Part shown: positions 50,767 through 60,410 of the stretch, piece by piece
How the letters are laid out: every line of letters begins with the position of its first letter
Numbering within the stretch: the first letter of the stretch is position 1
NCBI RefSeq assembly: GCF_019823105.1
Contig: NZ_CP081958.1
Coordinates: forward strand, 1,178,001 to 1,242,000
Direction of reading: 5' to 3'
DNA: 64,000 nt
Source of the DNA: Halobaculum magnesiiphilum
GTDB taxonomy: Archaea > Halobacteriota > Halobacteria > Halobacteriales > Haloferacaceae
Translations under genes and position numbers: made by a program
Notes under the pieces: model-generated
The model's input: the letters and a program-made list of their open reading frames with translations, nothing else
Database searches by the model: none
What the model was told of the DNA's origin: nothing

Positions 50767-52821
50767 ATGCGCGTCGCCGACCTCCCGCTGGCCCCCGAGT
50801 ACGTCGAACACTTCGAGCGGGAGGGGATCGCGGAGCTGTACCCGCCGCAGGTCGCGGCCGTGGAGGCCGGCGTCTGTGACGGCGACAACGTCGTCGCGGC
50901 GGTGCCGACCGCCTCCGGCAAGACGTTCGTCGCCGAGTTGGCCCTGCTGACGGCCGACGGACCGGGGCTGTACGTCTGCCCGCTGCGCGCACTCGCCCGC
51001 GAGAAGTACGAGGAGTTCGACGCGCTCCCGGGCGTCGACGCGGGCATCTCGACGGGCGATTACGACTCGGCCGCCGGCGACCTGGCCGAAAACGACGTGA
51101 TCGTCGCCACCAGTGAAAAGGTCGACTCTGCCATCCGCAACGGCGCCGAGTGGGTCGACGACCTCGCGTGCGTCGTCGTCGACGAGGTGCACCTGCTCGG
51201 CTCGCCCGGCCGCGGCCCGACGCTGGAGGTCACCCTGGCGACGCTCCGCAGGCGCGCGCCCGAGGTGCAGATCGTCGCGCTGTCGGCGACCGTCGACAAC
51301 CCGGAGGACATCGCGGCGTGGCTCGACGCCGAGCTGGTGGAGTCGACGTGGCGACCGGTGGACCTCCGGGTGGGCGTCCACGCCGACGGGACCGTCGAGT
51401 TCGACGACGGCAGTTCCCTGTCGGTGCCTGTCGACGCCGGCGACCCCGCGAGCGACGCTGACACCGAGGCGACCGCCGAACTCGTCCGCGGGGCCGTCGC
51501 CGACGGCGGGCAGGCGCTGGCGTTCGTCGCCTCCCGGCGGGAGGCCGAACGCCTGGCCGAGCGGCTGAGCGAGGAGCGCCTTCCGGCGGTCGCCGACGGC
51601 GTCGACCGCGGCGGCGACGGGGACGGTGGCGATGAGGGCGACGACGCTGTCGATAATCGCGAGACGACGGCCGCCGCGGTCGCCGACGAGCTTCGCGAGG
51701 CCGACGGCACCGAGACGGGCGAACGGCTCGCGGAGACGGCCGAACGCGGGGTCGCGTTCCACCACGCCGGGCTCTCCTCGGACCACCGCGCGCTCGTCGA
51801 GCGGTCGTTCCGCGATCGGAAGCTGTCGGTCATCTGCGCGACGCCGACGCTCGCCGCCGGGGTGAACGTCCCCGCCCGGCGGGTGATCGTGCGCGACCAG
51901 CGGCGCTACACCGGCGAGGGGACCGAGTGGCTGCCCGTGCTGGAGGTCCACCAGATGTGCGGCCGGGCGGGCCGACCGCACCTCGACCCGTACGGCGAGG
52001 CGGTGCTCGTCGCCGAGGACGGGGGCGAACGCGAGGGGCTGTGGGAGCGGTACGTCACCGCCGACCCCGAACGGGTCGAGTCGAAACTCCGGGACCCCGC
52101 GGCGCTGCGCACGCACACGCTCTCGCTCGTCGCCACGGGGATCGCCGGCTCGCAGACGGAGGTGCTCGACGCCCTCGGCGGAACCTTCTACGCGTCGCGC
52201 ACGTCGAACCCGAACCTCGGCGGGGTCGTCGGCGACGCGATCGCGAGCCTCATCGACGACGGCCTGCTGGCCCCGACGGCCGCGGACGGTGACGCCGGGA
52301 TCGAGGCGACGCCGCTGGGCGAGCAGGTGTCCAGACAGTACGTCACCCCCGACACCGGCGTGCGGATCGTCGAGGGGCTGGAGACGGTCGAGAGGATGGA
52401 CCCCGAAGCGGTGACGGAGCTGACGGCCTTCGAGATCGTCTGTGACACGCCCGACATGGTCGACACCTACCTCGGCAACGCCGAGCGCGCCGAGATCTAC
52501 CAGTTCGCCCGCACGCGCTCGGCGGAGCTGACGACCGGAATGATGGAGGCCGAGGACTTCGAGGGGTGGCTGGAGTCGGTGAAGACCGCCCGCGTCCTGA
52601 CCGAGTGGGTTGACGGCGCGAGCGTCGAGGAGCTGGTGGCGGCGTACCGCATCGGCCCCGGCGACCTTGAGTCGCGGATCGAGCGCGCCGAGTGGCTGCT
52701 GGGCGCGGCCGACGCCATCGCGGAGGTGGTCGGCGTCGACATGCCGGCGTTCGCGTCGGCGCGGAAGCGGCTCGTGTCGTCCGCGGAGAAGGAGGAAGCG
52801 GAAGAAGCGGAGGAGACCTAG
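50767..52821 (+). CDS. Superfamily 2 helicase, Ski2/Hel308-like
   Basis: A 684-residue ATP-dependent nucleic-acid helicase. Motif I is TASGKT (48-53), motif II DEVH (139-142), motif III SATV, and motif VI QMCGRAGRP (about 395-403). Winged-helix and ratchet-like domains follow (IEATPLGEQVSRQYVTPDTG; FARTRSAELT). The N-terminus (MRVADLPLAPEYVEHFEREGI) matches Hel308 proteins, which act at stalled replication forks. However, the C-terminus is short and ends in an acidic tail, so it may be a Hel308 paralogue rather than the canonical enzyme. The stop overlaps the convergent permease stop through a shared CTAG. Confidence 0.87.
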   Translation: MRVADLPLAPEYVEHFEREGIAELYPPQVAAVEAGVCDGDNVVAAVPTASGKTFVAELALLTADGPGLYVCPLRALAREKYEEFDALPGVDAGISTGDYDSAAGDLAENDVIVATSEKVDSAIRNGAEWVDDLACVVVDEVHLLGSPGRGPTLEVTLATLRRRAPEVQIVALSATVDNPEDIAAWLDAELVESTWRPVDLRVGVHADGTVEFDDGSSLSVPVDAGDPASDADTEATAELVRGAVADGGQALAFVASRREAERLAERLSEERLPAVADGVDRGGDGDGGDEGDDAVDNRETTAAAVADELREADGTETGERLAETAERGVAFHHAGLSSDHRALVERSFRDRKLSVICATPTLAAGVNVPARRVIVRDQRRYTGEGTEWLPVLEVHQMCGRAGRPHLDPYGEAVLVAEDGGEREGLWERYVTADPERVESKLRDPAALRTHTLSLVATGIAGSQTEVLDALGGTFYASRTSNPNLGGVVGDAIASLIDDGLLAPTAADGDAGIEATPLGEQVSRQYVTPDTGVRIVEGLETVERMDPEAVTELTAFEIVCDTPDMVDTYLGNAERAEIYQFARTRSAELTTGMMEAEDFEGWLESVKTARVLTEWVDGASVEELVAAYRIGPGDLESRIERAEWLLGAADAIAEVVGVDMPAFASARKRLVSSAEKEEAEEAEET

Positions 52822-53804
52822 TCGTCCTCGCGGACACGCGGGTCGAGCACCGCGTGGAGCACGTCCTGGGCCCACGACCCGGCGACCCCGACGAGCACGA
52901 TGACGAACGTGGTGCCGAGCACCAGCGGGACGTCCCGCGCCCGGATGGCGCCGTAGCTCAGCGCGCCGAACCCGGGAATGCCGAACGCGTACTCGACGAC
53001 GTAGACGGTGACGACGAGCGCGGCGAGGAGGTCGCCGTACAGCAGCGTGAGCAGCGGCACCGCGGCGGGACGGAGCAGATGCCTGGCCGTGTCGACCGGG
53101 CCCGCACCCGTGGCGATAACGTGCGCGACGTAGTCCTCGGTCCGGCGGGCGAGCGCGTTCGCCCGCGCGTGGCGGTGGGCGGCCGCGAGCGTCCCGGTGG
53201 CCGTCACGGCGGCCGGCAGGGCCATGCGGAGCCAGTACTTCGCCGGCCACGGTCCCGGTTCCCAGCCGGTGGCGTCCCAGCCGAACGCCGAGCCGACGAG
53301 GACGAGCAGCACCGCCGCGAGATAGAAGTTCGGGACGCCCGACAGCAGGTAGGTGGCCGTCGACGTGAGCCGGCCGACCGGTCGCCGGCCCGCGAGCGCG
53401 GACCCCACCCCGCTCGCGACGCCGAGGGCGGCCCCGACGAGGAAGCCCGGGACGAGGTACGCGAGCGTGTACGGCGTGGCCCGCGCGATGGCATCGGTGA
53501 CGCTCCCGGGGACGCTGCGCGCCTCGCCCCAGTTCAGCGTCGAGATGTCGACGAACCAGCGGAGGTACCGCTGGTGGAGCGGCTCGTCGATGTTGTTCGC
53601 GGCGCGGTACGCTTCCACCTGCGATTCGATCTGGGCGGCGCGCTGGGACTCGTTCCCGGTCGCCTCCATCGCGGCCGCCTGGCGGACCGACGCGGTGTTC
53701 GGGTCGCCGGGGACCGCCACCAGCAGGAACGAGACCGAACAGACGAGATAGACCGTGAGCACGGCGAAGGCGGTCCGACGGAGGACCCGGCGACGGAGGG
53801 ACAC
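52818..53804 (-). CDS. ABC transporter permease, DppB/OppB type
   Basis: A 328-residue inner-membrane permease for dipeptides, oligopeptides or similar solutes. It has an N-terminal helix (FAVLTVYLVCSVSFLLVAVPGDP), an external loop with NNIDEPLHQRYLRW, and the permease core with the EAA-like loop (AHVIATGAGPVDTARHLLRPAAVPLLT). The start is GTG at 53804, as no ATG lies in frame near the N-terminal helix. It is divergent from the second permease gene. No binding protein or ATPase gene is in the window. Confidence 0.85.
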   Translation of the reverse strand: MSLRRRVLRRTAFAVLTVYLVCSVSFLLVAVPGDPNTASVRQAAAMEATGNESQRAAQIESQVEAYRAANNIDEPLHQRYLRWFVDISTLNWGEARSVPGSVTDAIARATPYTLAYLVPGFLVGAALGVASGVGSALAGRRPVGRLTSTATYLLSGVPNFYLAAVLLVLVGSAFGWDATGWEPGPWPAKYWLRMALPAAVTATGTLAAAHRHARANALARRTEDYVAHVIATGAGPVDTARHLLRPAAVPLLTLLYGDLLAALVVTVYVVEYAFGIPGFGALSYGAIRARDVPLVLGTTFVIVLVGVAGSWAQDVLHAVLDPRVREDD

Positions 53805-53835
53805 GGGCGCCGACTCGACGGCCGGCCCCAAAAGC

Positions 53836-53861
53836 GATGCTGAAACCGCCTGTTCAGTATC
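53836..53861. promoter_or_regulatory. 26-base near-perfect inverted repeat between divergent permease genes
   Basis: GATGCTGAA and TTCAGTATC match in 8 of 9 positions after reverse complementing and are separated by 8 bases. The repeat is centred in the short divergent promoter region. It is a candidate operator for coordinated control of both permease genes. Confidence 0.45.
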
Positions 53862-53871
53862 GGGTACCGTT

Positions 53872-55013
53872 ATGTGGGGCGCAGGCAACGCACCGTCGAT
53901 GCGAGACACTGAGGGCGTCCGCCGTCGCGACACCGCGCTCGCGATCCTCGCCGGCGCGATCATCGCGGCCGCGGCGGCGGTCGACCTCGGCGGCGGCGGC
54001 CTCCCGGGCGAGCAGTCGCCGACCGACTGGCTGTTCCTGCTCGCGTCGGTGGGCGTCGTCCGACTCGTCGTCCTGCCGTTCGCGCGCGCGACCCGGCCCG
54101 ACGGGAGCGGTACCGCGCGGCGTTCGCCGAGCGAACCGGCGCCGGGGTCGCCGCCGCGTACCTCGCGGTGTTCGCCGCCGTGGGCGTCCTCGGTCCGGTC
54201 GTCGTCTCGGAGCCGCTCGGCGACGCGTCGCGCGCCTACCTCCCCCCGGTCGGGTTCACCGTCGACGCGTTCGTCGCCGCGGACTGTCTCGGGCCGGTCG
54301 TGGAGAACCGCTGCCACGGGACGCTCGCGCACCCGCTTGGCACCGACCCGTTCGGCCGCGACGTGCTCGTGTTGCTGGTCCGTGGCGCGCGCGTCAGCCT
54401 GGAGGTCGCCGTCGTCGCTGCCGCGCTCATCGTCCCGCTCGGAACCGCCGTCGGCGTCGCCGCGGGCTCCAGCCGCGGGTGGGTCGACGACGTGCTGATG
54501 CGGTACGTGGACGTGCAGGAGACCGTCCCGGCGTTCGTCGTCTACGTCCTGCTCGCGTACGTGTACGGCCGGCACCTGTGGCTGCTCGTGCTCGCGTTCG
54601 GGCTGTTGGGCTGGGGGAGCATCGCGCGGCTCGTGCGCAGCGAGACCATCCGCGTCACGGAGTCGTCGTTCGTCGAGGCGGGCCGGGTCGCCGGTGCCGG
54701 CCGCCCGGGACTGCTGCGGCGGTACGTGCTCCCGAACGTCGCCGACTCTGTCGTCGTCGCCGCGTTCGCCCGCGCGCCGGCGCTCATCCTCGTCGAGGCG
54801 GCGCTTGCGTACATGAAGCTCACCGACCTCGACCTGCTCTCGTGGGGGGCGATCGCCGCCCGGGGGGTCGACCAGTTCTTCCCGCTGACGTGGTGGATCT
54901 CCGCGGCCCCGGCGGTCGCGCTCGTCCTCACGACCGTCGCGGCGAGCGTCGCGGGCGACGCCGCGCGGGACGCGCTCGACCGTGGCTCCTCGACGCTCCG
55001 CGGGCCCGACTGA
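53872..55013 (+). pseudogene. ABC transporter permease, DppC/OppC type, frameshifted
   Basis: The N-terminal part is read in one frame from ATG 53872 or 53899 (MRDTEGVRRRDTALAILAG...LPFARATRPDG). Downstream sequence continues only in another frame (ERYRAAFAERTGAGVAAAYLAVFAAVG...). The switch occurs at about 54103-54105 in a GGG run, where one missing G would restore a continuous permease. The C-terminal part is a good DppC with HPLGTDPFGRDVL and the EAA loop VEAGRVAGAGRPGLLRRYVLPN. An internal GTG at 54168 could express this part. Either a real mutation or a sequencing error is possible. Confidence 0.8.
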
Positions 55014-55081
55014 AGGTGACCCGACCGAAGGCGAGCACGTCGCCACGGACGCCCGGCGTAACTGGTTGCTCGCGACCTGAC

Positions 55082-56506
55082 TCAGGCGTCCGCGTCGGTC
55101 CCGTCGCCGACACTCCCGCCGTCGACGCTCTCGCTGTCGATGGTCCCGCGGTCGATCTCCCCGCCGTCGGCACCGCCGGCACGCTCGTACTCGCCGTCGC
55201 GCCGGCGCTCGCCGACCCGCCGCAGCACGGCCGGCGTCCGGCACACCCCCGGCTCGCCGGTCGCCTGCGGGACGACGCAGTTGTTGCAGTCCTCGCAGGC
55301 GACCGCGACGCCGTCCGCCGCCGCGTCCTCGCGGAGCAGCCGCGCCGGCAACTCGGGCTCCGCGTAGAACGGGCGGGCCATACCGACCGCGTCGCAGGCA
55401 TCGCCGAGCAGGGCGTCGATCGTCTCCCGGCCTCTGATCCCGCCCTCACAGAGGACCGGCACGTCGACACGCTCGCGGACCCGGCGGCAGAGGTCGGCGT
55501 TCCACGCCGGTTCCCGCGAATAGACCAGCGACTCGGCCCAGTTGGCGGCGGCGACGAGTACCGCCCGCGGGCGCGACCCGAACGCGTCGACGTACCCCGC
55601 TCGGAAGCGCTCGTCGCGCCACGAGCGACCGGGGAACGCGCCCCGGATCACGCTCATATCCCAGAACACCGAGCCGTTGACGGGCACGAGCGCGTCGTAG
55701 CCGGCGTCGGCGAGCCGATCGCACAGGCGGACGCAGTCGTCGGCCGACAGCGTCCGGGCGATCCCCGGCGGCGCTCCGGTCTCGGCGGGCACCTTCGTCA
55801 TGACGGGCACGTCGCCGGCGCGGTCGCGGATCTCCGCGATCACCGTCTCGAAGAAGCGCGCGGGATCGCCGAACTCGTCGTCGCGACGGTTGTAAAAGGG
55901 CGAGGCGAACTGGTGGATGATGCCCATGTTCGCGCCCGCGAGGTGGATCAGGTCGTAGCCGGCGTCGACGGCGGCCGCGGCCGAGCGACCGAAGTCCGCG
56001 GCCAGTTCGTGGCATTCGTCGGTCGTGAGAACGCGCGCGTCGTAGTGGAGGAAGCCGAGGCGGTCGAGCAGGCGGAGGGGGCGTGGCGGGCGGGAGACGG
56101 CGAGCTGTTCGAGGTCCGGGTTGCGCTCGCGGAAGCCGTGGTGCCACGTCTCCATCGAGCGCAGGCCGCCGTGTTCGAGCTGGATCGCGATCCGGCCGCC
56201 GTGATCGTGGATCGCGTCGGTGAGGCGTTCGAGGTCGGCGACGAAGTCCGGGTCGTGGACGCGGGTCATCCCCGGCGCGGCACAGCCGCCCGCCGCGCGG
56301 ACGATGGTGGCGCCCTGGCAGACGAGCCCGGCCCCTGCCTCTGCGGCCGGTTCCAGGTCGTCGATCAGCGCCTCGACCGCGTCCGGCCCGTTGCCCGCGT
56401 GTTCGAGCAGCGGCGCGCGGTAGAGCCGGTTCGGGAGCGTAACGCCCCCGACATCGAGCGGTTCGGTGAGCGCCGGCACGGACGAATGCTGGCGCTCCTG
56501 GAGCAT
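55082..56506 (-). CDS. NADH:flavin oxidoreductase, Old Yellow Enzyme family
   Basis: A 474-residue flavoenzyme. The TIM-barrel FMN domain has LPNRLYRAPLLEHAGNG, IAIQLEHGG, DLIHLAGANMGIIHQFASPFYNRR and VPVLCEGGI..GMARPF. After the barrel is a Cys cluster CEDCNNCV...GVC (about 402-421), like the 4Fe-4S site of 2,4-dienoyl-CoA reductase and trimethylamine dehydrogenase. The C-terminal NAD(P)-binding domains of those enzymes are missing. A Glu/Asp-rich tail ends the protein. The substrate is unknown. Confidence 0.85.
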   Translation of the reverse strand: MLQERQHSSVPALTEPLDVGGVTLPNRLYRAPLLEHAGNGPDAVEALIDDLEPAAEAGAGLVCQGATIVRAAGGCAAPGMTRVHDPDFVADLERLTDAIHDHGGRIAIQLEHGGLRSMETWHHGFRERNPDLEQLAVSRPPRPLRLLDRLGFLHYDARVLTTDECHELAADFGRSAAAAVDAGYDLIHLAGANMGIIHQFASPFYNRRDDEFGDPARFFETVIAEIRDRAGDVPVMTKVPAETGAPPGIARTLSADDCVRLCDRLADAGYDALVPVNGSVFWDMSVIRGAFPGRSWRDERFRAGYVDAFGSRPRAVLVAAANWAESLVYSREPAWNADLCRRVRERVDVPVLCEGGIRGRETIDALLGDACDAVGMARPFYAEPELPARLLREDAAADGVAVACEDCNNCVVPQATGEPGVCRTPAVLRRVGERRRDGEYERAGGADGGEIDRGTIDSESVDGGSVGDGTDADA

Positions 56507-56613
56507 GAACGCTCGGTCGAACCGCCAGGAACGGGAACGTTCACGCGATCGGTCGTCGCGGCGACACCGTCGGACGACGACGCCACAGCGACGCCACCGC
56601 GCGGGCGACGGCG

Positions 56614-57117
56614 TCAGCCGTCGGCGCCGACCGCCTCGCGCACCGTCTCGACTTCCTCGTCCGAGTACGCGACGAACCGCACGTCCCGGAGCGACTCGGG
56701 GTCGAACGCGCGGATCTCCTCGGCGATGAGGCGGGCCCCCTCCCGGAGGTCGAACCCCGCGACGCCGCAGCCGAGCGCCGGGATCACCAGCGACTCGCAG
56801 CCGCGCTCGTCGGCGGCCGCGAGGGCGTTGCGGGTGGCGTCGCGGACGCTCTCGGCGGTCGCCTTCCCGTCGCCGTAATGTGGCATCGCGGCCGCGTGGA
56901 TCACGTAGTCGGCGTCGAGCGCGAACGCATCGGTGACGGCGACGGCGCCCAGGTCGACCGGTCCCTTCGCCATCGCGGCCCGGTTCAGCTCCTCGCCCCC
57001 CGTGCGGCGGAGCGCGCCGGCGACCCCGCTGCCCATCCGGAGGCTCGTGCCGGCGGCGTTCACCAGCGCGTCGGCGGACTGGTCGGCGATGTCGCCCTGA
57101 ATCACCTCGAAGTCCAT
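56614..57117 (-). CDS. Macro-domain protein (ADP-ribose hydrolase-like)
   Basis: A 167-residue macro domain, likely binding ADP-ribose and removing it from O-acetyl-ADP-ribose or proteins. Signatures are VIQGDIADQSADALVNAAGTSLRMGSGVAGAL, with the Asn-Ala-Ala and GSGVAG loops that hold ADP-ribose. YVIHAAAMPHYGDGKAT and IPALGCGVAGF follow. The ATG at 57117 gives the usual MDFEVIQGDI start. It follows the S9 peptidase on the same strand with a 53-base gap. Confidence 0.9.
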   Translation of the reverse strand: MDFEVIQGDIADQSADALVNAAGTSLRMGSGVAGALRRTGGEELNRAAMAKGPVDLGAVAVTDAFALDADYVIHAAAMPHYGDGKATAESVRDATRNALAAADERGCESLVIPALGCGVAGFDLREGARLIAEEIRAFDPESLRDVRFVAYSDEEVETVREAVGADG

Positions 57118-57170
57118 GTGCGTCCGATCCGCGTCGAACGGCAAAGAACTGTCCGACGGCGACGCCCCGA

Positions 57171-59360
57171 CTACTCCCCGTTCCCGCGACCGTGCGGGTC
57201 GTCCGCGTCGGGGTCGTCGACGGCGGGGTCGTGACGGGCGTACCACGCGGTCAGCTCCTCCAGCCGGTGGATCGCGCGGTCGGGCGTGCCGATGTCGTGG
57301 TGCTCGTCCTCGTAGAGGACCAGGCGCGCGTCGACGCCCTGCTTCCTCGCGGCGACGTACAGCTGTTCGCTCTGGCTCGGGGGACACCGCCAGTCCTCCT
57401 GCCCGGCGGTGACCAGGAGGGGGGTCTCGACGTTGCCGATGTCCGTGATCGACGACGACGCGTCGATGCCCTCCGGGTTCTCCCACGGGAGGCCGTACTC
57501 GTTCTCCATCCAGACGTGCGAGTCGTCGGTGCCGTACGCCGAGCGCAGGTCGTAGATACCGTGTTCGGGCGCGGCGGCGGTGAAGAGGTCCGGCTCCTGC
57601 GTGACCAGGAACCCCTGCGCGATGCCCCCGTAGGAGAAGCCGTAGCCGAACACGCGGTCCTCGTCGACCCAGCCGCGCTCAACTACGTCGGCGACGCCGT
57701 TGGCGATGTCGGTCACCTCGTGGGTGCCCCACTGGCCGCGCAGCGCCTCGGCGAACTCCCGGCCGTAGGAGGAGCCGCCGCGGTAGTTCGGCCGGAGGAC
57801 GACGTAGCCGCGGCTCGTCAGGGCGGCGTGGTCGAAGCTGAAGACGGGTTCGTCGTAGCTGATCGGGCCGCCGTGGATGGCGACGACGAGCGGGTGGTCG
57901 CCGTCCGAGAGGTCCACCTCGGGGTCGTGATACACGATCCCCGAGATGGCCTCGCCGTCGCTGTCCCACTCGATCCGCCTCGACTCGGGCATCGCGTACT
58001 CGTCGACGAGGTCGGCGTTGACCTCGGAGAGCCGCGTCAGCGACTCGGCTTCGTCCTCCTCGTCGGCGTCGAGGTCGGTCGAATCGAGGGCGTACACGTC
58101 CTGTCCGTCGCTCGGGTGCGAGAAGACGAGGCCGGCGCGCTCGCCGTCCGCCGAGAGGTCGAAGCCGGCCATCGCGCGGCCGTCGCCCTGCGCCTCGAAG
58201 ACGCGCTCGGCGGCGCGGCCGCCGTCGGCGTCGCCGCCGGCGCCGGCCGCTGCGTCACCGGCGACGGGATCGGCGTCGACGCGCATCAGCCGCGTTCGGG
58301 CCTCGTCACCGAACAGGCAGTAGAGCGTCCCCTCGTCGGCCCAGACCGGCGCGCCGCCCCGGGCGACCGTCCGGTCCAGATCCGCCGTCAGCGACGCGTA
58401 CTCGCCGTCCTCGTACAGGTACACCTGCGTCGGGATGCACCAGTTCACGGGGTCGCCGCCGAGGAACGCGAGACGGTCGCCGTCGGGCGACCAGACGGGC
58501 GCGTTCGCCGAGAGGTCCGAATCGGTCAGCTTCCGGAGCCCGGTGCCGTCGGGCGCGATCGTGAACACGTCGCGAACGAGCGTGTCGTCGGGTTCGTCCT
58601 CGCGACAGGAGGTGAACGCGATGCGGTCGGTCGCGCCCCAGTCGGGCTGGAGGCCCGACAGTTCCTGGTAGGCGCCGCCGCCGTGGGCGTCGTCGAGACG
58701 CTCGGCCTCGCCCGTCTCGGCGTCGACGACGTGGAGGTAGGTTCGGACGGTGTCGGTGTAGCCGACGCCGTCGAGCTTGTGCTGGAGGCGCTCGGTCTCG
58801 ATCGGCTCGCCCTCCTCGCGGCCGTCGAGGTAGGCCTTCTCGGCGTCCGTCGGGTCGCGTGCGGCGACGACGAGTCGCTCCCCGTCGGGCCCCCAGTCGA
58901 ACTCCTCGGCGCCCTCCTCGAAGTCGGTGATCTGGCTCGCGTCGCCGCCGAGCGCGAGGTCGAACGACCACACCTGCTGGGTCGGCTCCTCGTCGTCGTT
59001 GCCGCCGGCGGCCGAGGCGTCCTCACCGTTCTCGTCGTCGCCATTCTCGCCATCGTCCCCGTCCCCGTCGCCCCCGTCGTCGCGGCCGACCCGGCGCTCG
59101 GCGTCCTCGTCGCGGGCGGCGAGGAAGGCCAGCCGGTCGCCGTCGGGCGACCACGCGGGGGCGGAGGCGCCCGACACGCGGGTGAGGCGGTGGGGCGCGC
59201 GGCTCCCGTCGGCGGGCGCGACGAACAGCGATCCGACCGGCTCGTCGGCCTCGGCGTCGTACTCGATTGTCGTGAAGGCGACCCGGTCGCCCGTCGGCGA
59301 GACCGCGACCTCGCCGACCTGCGTCAGGTCGTAGAAGGCGGAAAGCGGGAGCTCCGTCAT
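57171..59360 (-). CDS. S9-family prolyl oligopeptidase/acylaminoacyl-peptidase
   Basis: A 729-residue serine peptidase. The N-terminal beta-propeller (about 1-450) has repeating WSPDGDRLAFL blades. It carries an acidic insert (about 95-120, DDGGDGDGDDGENGDDENG) of a halophilic type. The C-terminal alpha/beta hydrolase holds the triad S576 (GYGFSYGG), D656 (AGQEDWRCP) and H687 or H688 (DEHHDIGTP). A TATA-like element (59384-59392, minus strand) sits 24-32 bases upstream. It probably trims peptides in the cytoplasm. Confidence 0.92.
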   Translation of the reverse strand: MTELPLSAFYDLTQVGEVAVSPTGDRVAFTTIEYDAEADEPVGSLFVAPADGSRAPHRLTRVSGASAPAWSPDGDRLAFLAARDEDAERRVGRDDGGDGDGDDGENGDDENGEDASAAGGNDDEEPTQQVWSFDLALGGDASQITDFEEGAEEFDWGPDGERLVVAARDPTDAEKAYLDGREEGEPIETERLQHKLDGVGYTDTVRTYLHVVDAETGEAERLDDAHGGGAYQELSGLQPDWGATDRIAFTSCREDEPDDTLVRDVFTIAPDGTGLRKLTDSDLSANAPVWSPDGDRLAFLGGDPVNWCIPTQVYLYEDGEYASLTADLDRTVARGGAPVWADEGTLYCLFGDEARTRLMRVDADPVAGDAAAGAGGDADGGRAAERVFEAQGDGRAMAGFDLSADGERAGLVFSHPSDGQDVYALDSTDLDADEEDEAESLTRLSEVNADLVDEYAMPESRRIEWDSDGEAISGIVYHDPEVDLSDGDHPLVVAIHGGPISYDEPVFSFDHAALTSRGYVVLRPNYRGGSSYGREFAEALRGQWGTHEVTDIANGVADVVERGWVDEDRVFGYGFSYGGIAQGFLVTQEPDLFTAAAPEHGIYDLRSAYGTDDSHVWMENEYGLPWENPEGIDASSSITDIGNVETPLLVTAGQEDWRCPPSQSEQLYVAARKQGVDARLVLYEDEHHDIGTPDRAIHRLEELTAWYARHDPAVDDPDADDPHGRGNGE

Positions 59361-59470
59361 GCCCCGTCGTGACGTTGGGCGTCGGAAATAGCTTCGTCAA
59401 CCGGTCGTCGCGGCCGCATCCCTCCCCGGAAACCGAGGCGTTGAAACGCCGGAGCGACCCACTACCGGCA

Positions 59471-60370
59471 ATGACCGACGGGGACGACCGCTCCGAACGC
59501 CGCGGCGACCACGACGCCGCGGAGTTGCGGGACACGGCGGACGGCCGGGACGCGTCGGGCGCCTGGGACTGCGCCGGCGTGCCGACGCCGGAGGCGCTCG
59601 CCGAGACGGCGGAGGCGGCGGTGCGCGCGGCCGGCGACTACCTCGCCGAGCGCTTCCGCGACGGCGGCACCGTCGGCGAGTACCACACGGACGACGTGAA
59701 GGCCGAGGCCGACGAGGCCGCCGAGGAGCTGGTCTTCGAGCGGATCCGCGAGGACTTCCCGACGCACTCGCTTCACGGCGAGGAGTCCGGCCGCTCGGGC
59801 GACGGCCGGGTCGAGTGGGTCGTCGACCCGCTCGACGGGACGAACAACTACGCCATCGACTACCCGTCGATCGCGAGCGCCGTCGCGGCAAGAGCGGACG
59901 ACGAGACGCTCGTCGCTGCGATCTACGAGCCGCTGGTCGACGACTGCTACGTCGCCGTCCGCGGCGCGGGCGCGACCGTGAACGGGGAGGAGGTGACGGC
60001 GACGCCGCGTGACCGGCCGCTGGACCGATCGACCGTCTCGCTCGTCGTCGGGCTGCCGGCCCTCCGCGACGGGGATCTGCGCGCGGAGGCCGAGACCGTT
60101 CGACGGTCGCTGTCCGGGCAGTGCAAGCGGGTGCTGGAGACGTGGTCGCCGTGCGTCGACTGGGGACTGCTCGCGCGCGGGAGCATCGCCGGGATCGTCT
60201 GCGCGTATCCCGACCCGTTCGAACAGGAGGCGGGCGAGCTGCTCGCGAGCGAGGCGGGCGTCGTCTCGGCGTCGGTCGACGGCTACTACGTCGGCGCCGG
60301 CGACGAGGAGACGCTCGCGGCGCTGGTCGAGGCGCTGCCGGCGTCAGTCCGGGAATCGGTCCGCGAGTGA
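59471..60370 (+). CDS. Inositol-monophosphatase-family protein
   Basis: A 299-residue metal-dependent phosphatase-like protein. The first metal motif is conserved: WVVDPLDGTNNYAIDYPS and upstream LHGEESG. The second, usually WDxAAG, reads FEQEAG here, replacing the Trp-Asp pair. Activity may therefore be altered or adapted. An acidic N-terminal extension of about 35 residues precedes the domain. The start at 59471 is chosen; upstream is a GGCGTT/AACGCC inverted repeat. Confidence 0.8.
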   Translation: MTDGDDRSERRGDHDAAELRDTADGRDASGAWDCAGVPTPEALAETAEAAVRAAGDYLAERFRDGGTVGEYHTDDVKAEADEAAEELVFERIREDFPTHSLHGEESGRSGDGRVEWVVDPLDGTNNYAIDYPSIASAVAARADDETLVAAIYEPLVDDCYVAVRGAGATVNGEEVTATPRDRPLDRSTVSLVVGLPALRDGDLRAEAETVRRSLSGQCKRVLETWSPCVDWGLLARGSIAGIVCAYPDPFEQEAGELLASEAGVVSASVDGYYVGAGDEETLAALVEALPASVRESVRE

Positions 60371-60410
60371 GAACGACCCCGCGATCGGGTGGCTCCTCCG
60401 GTCGACGGCG

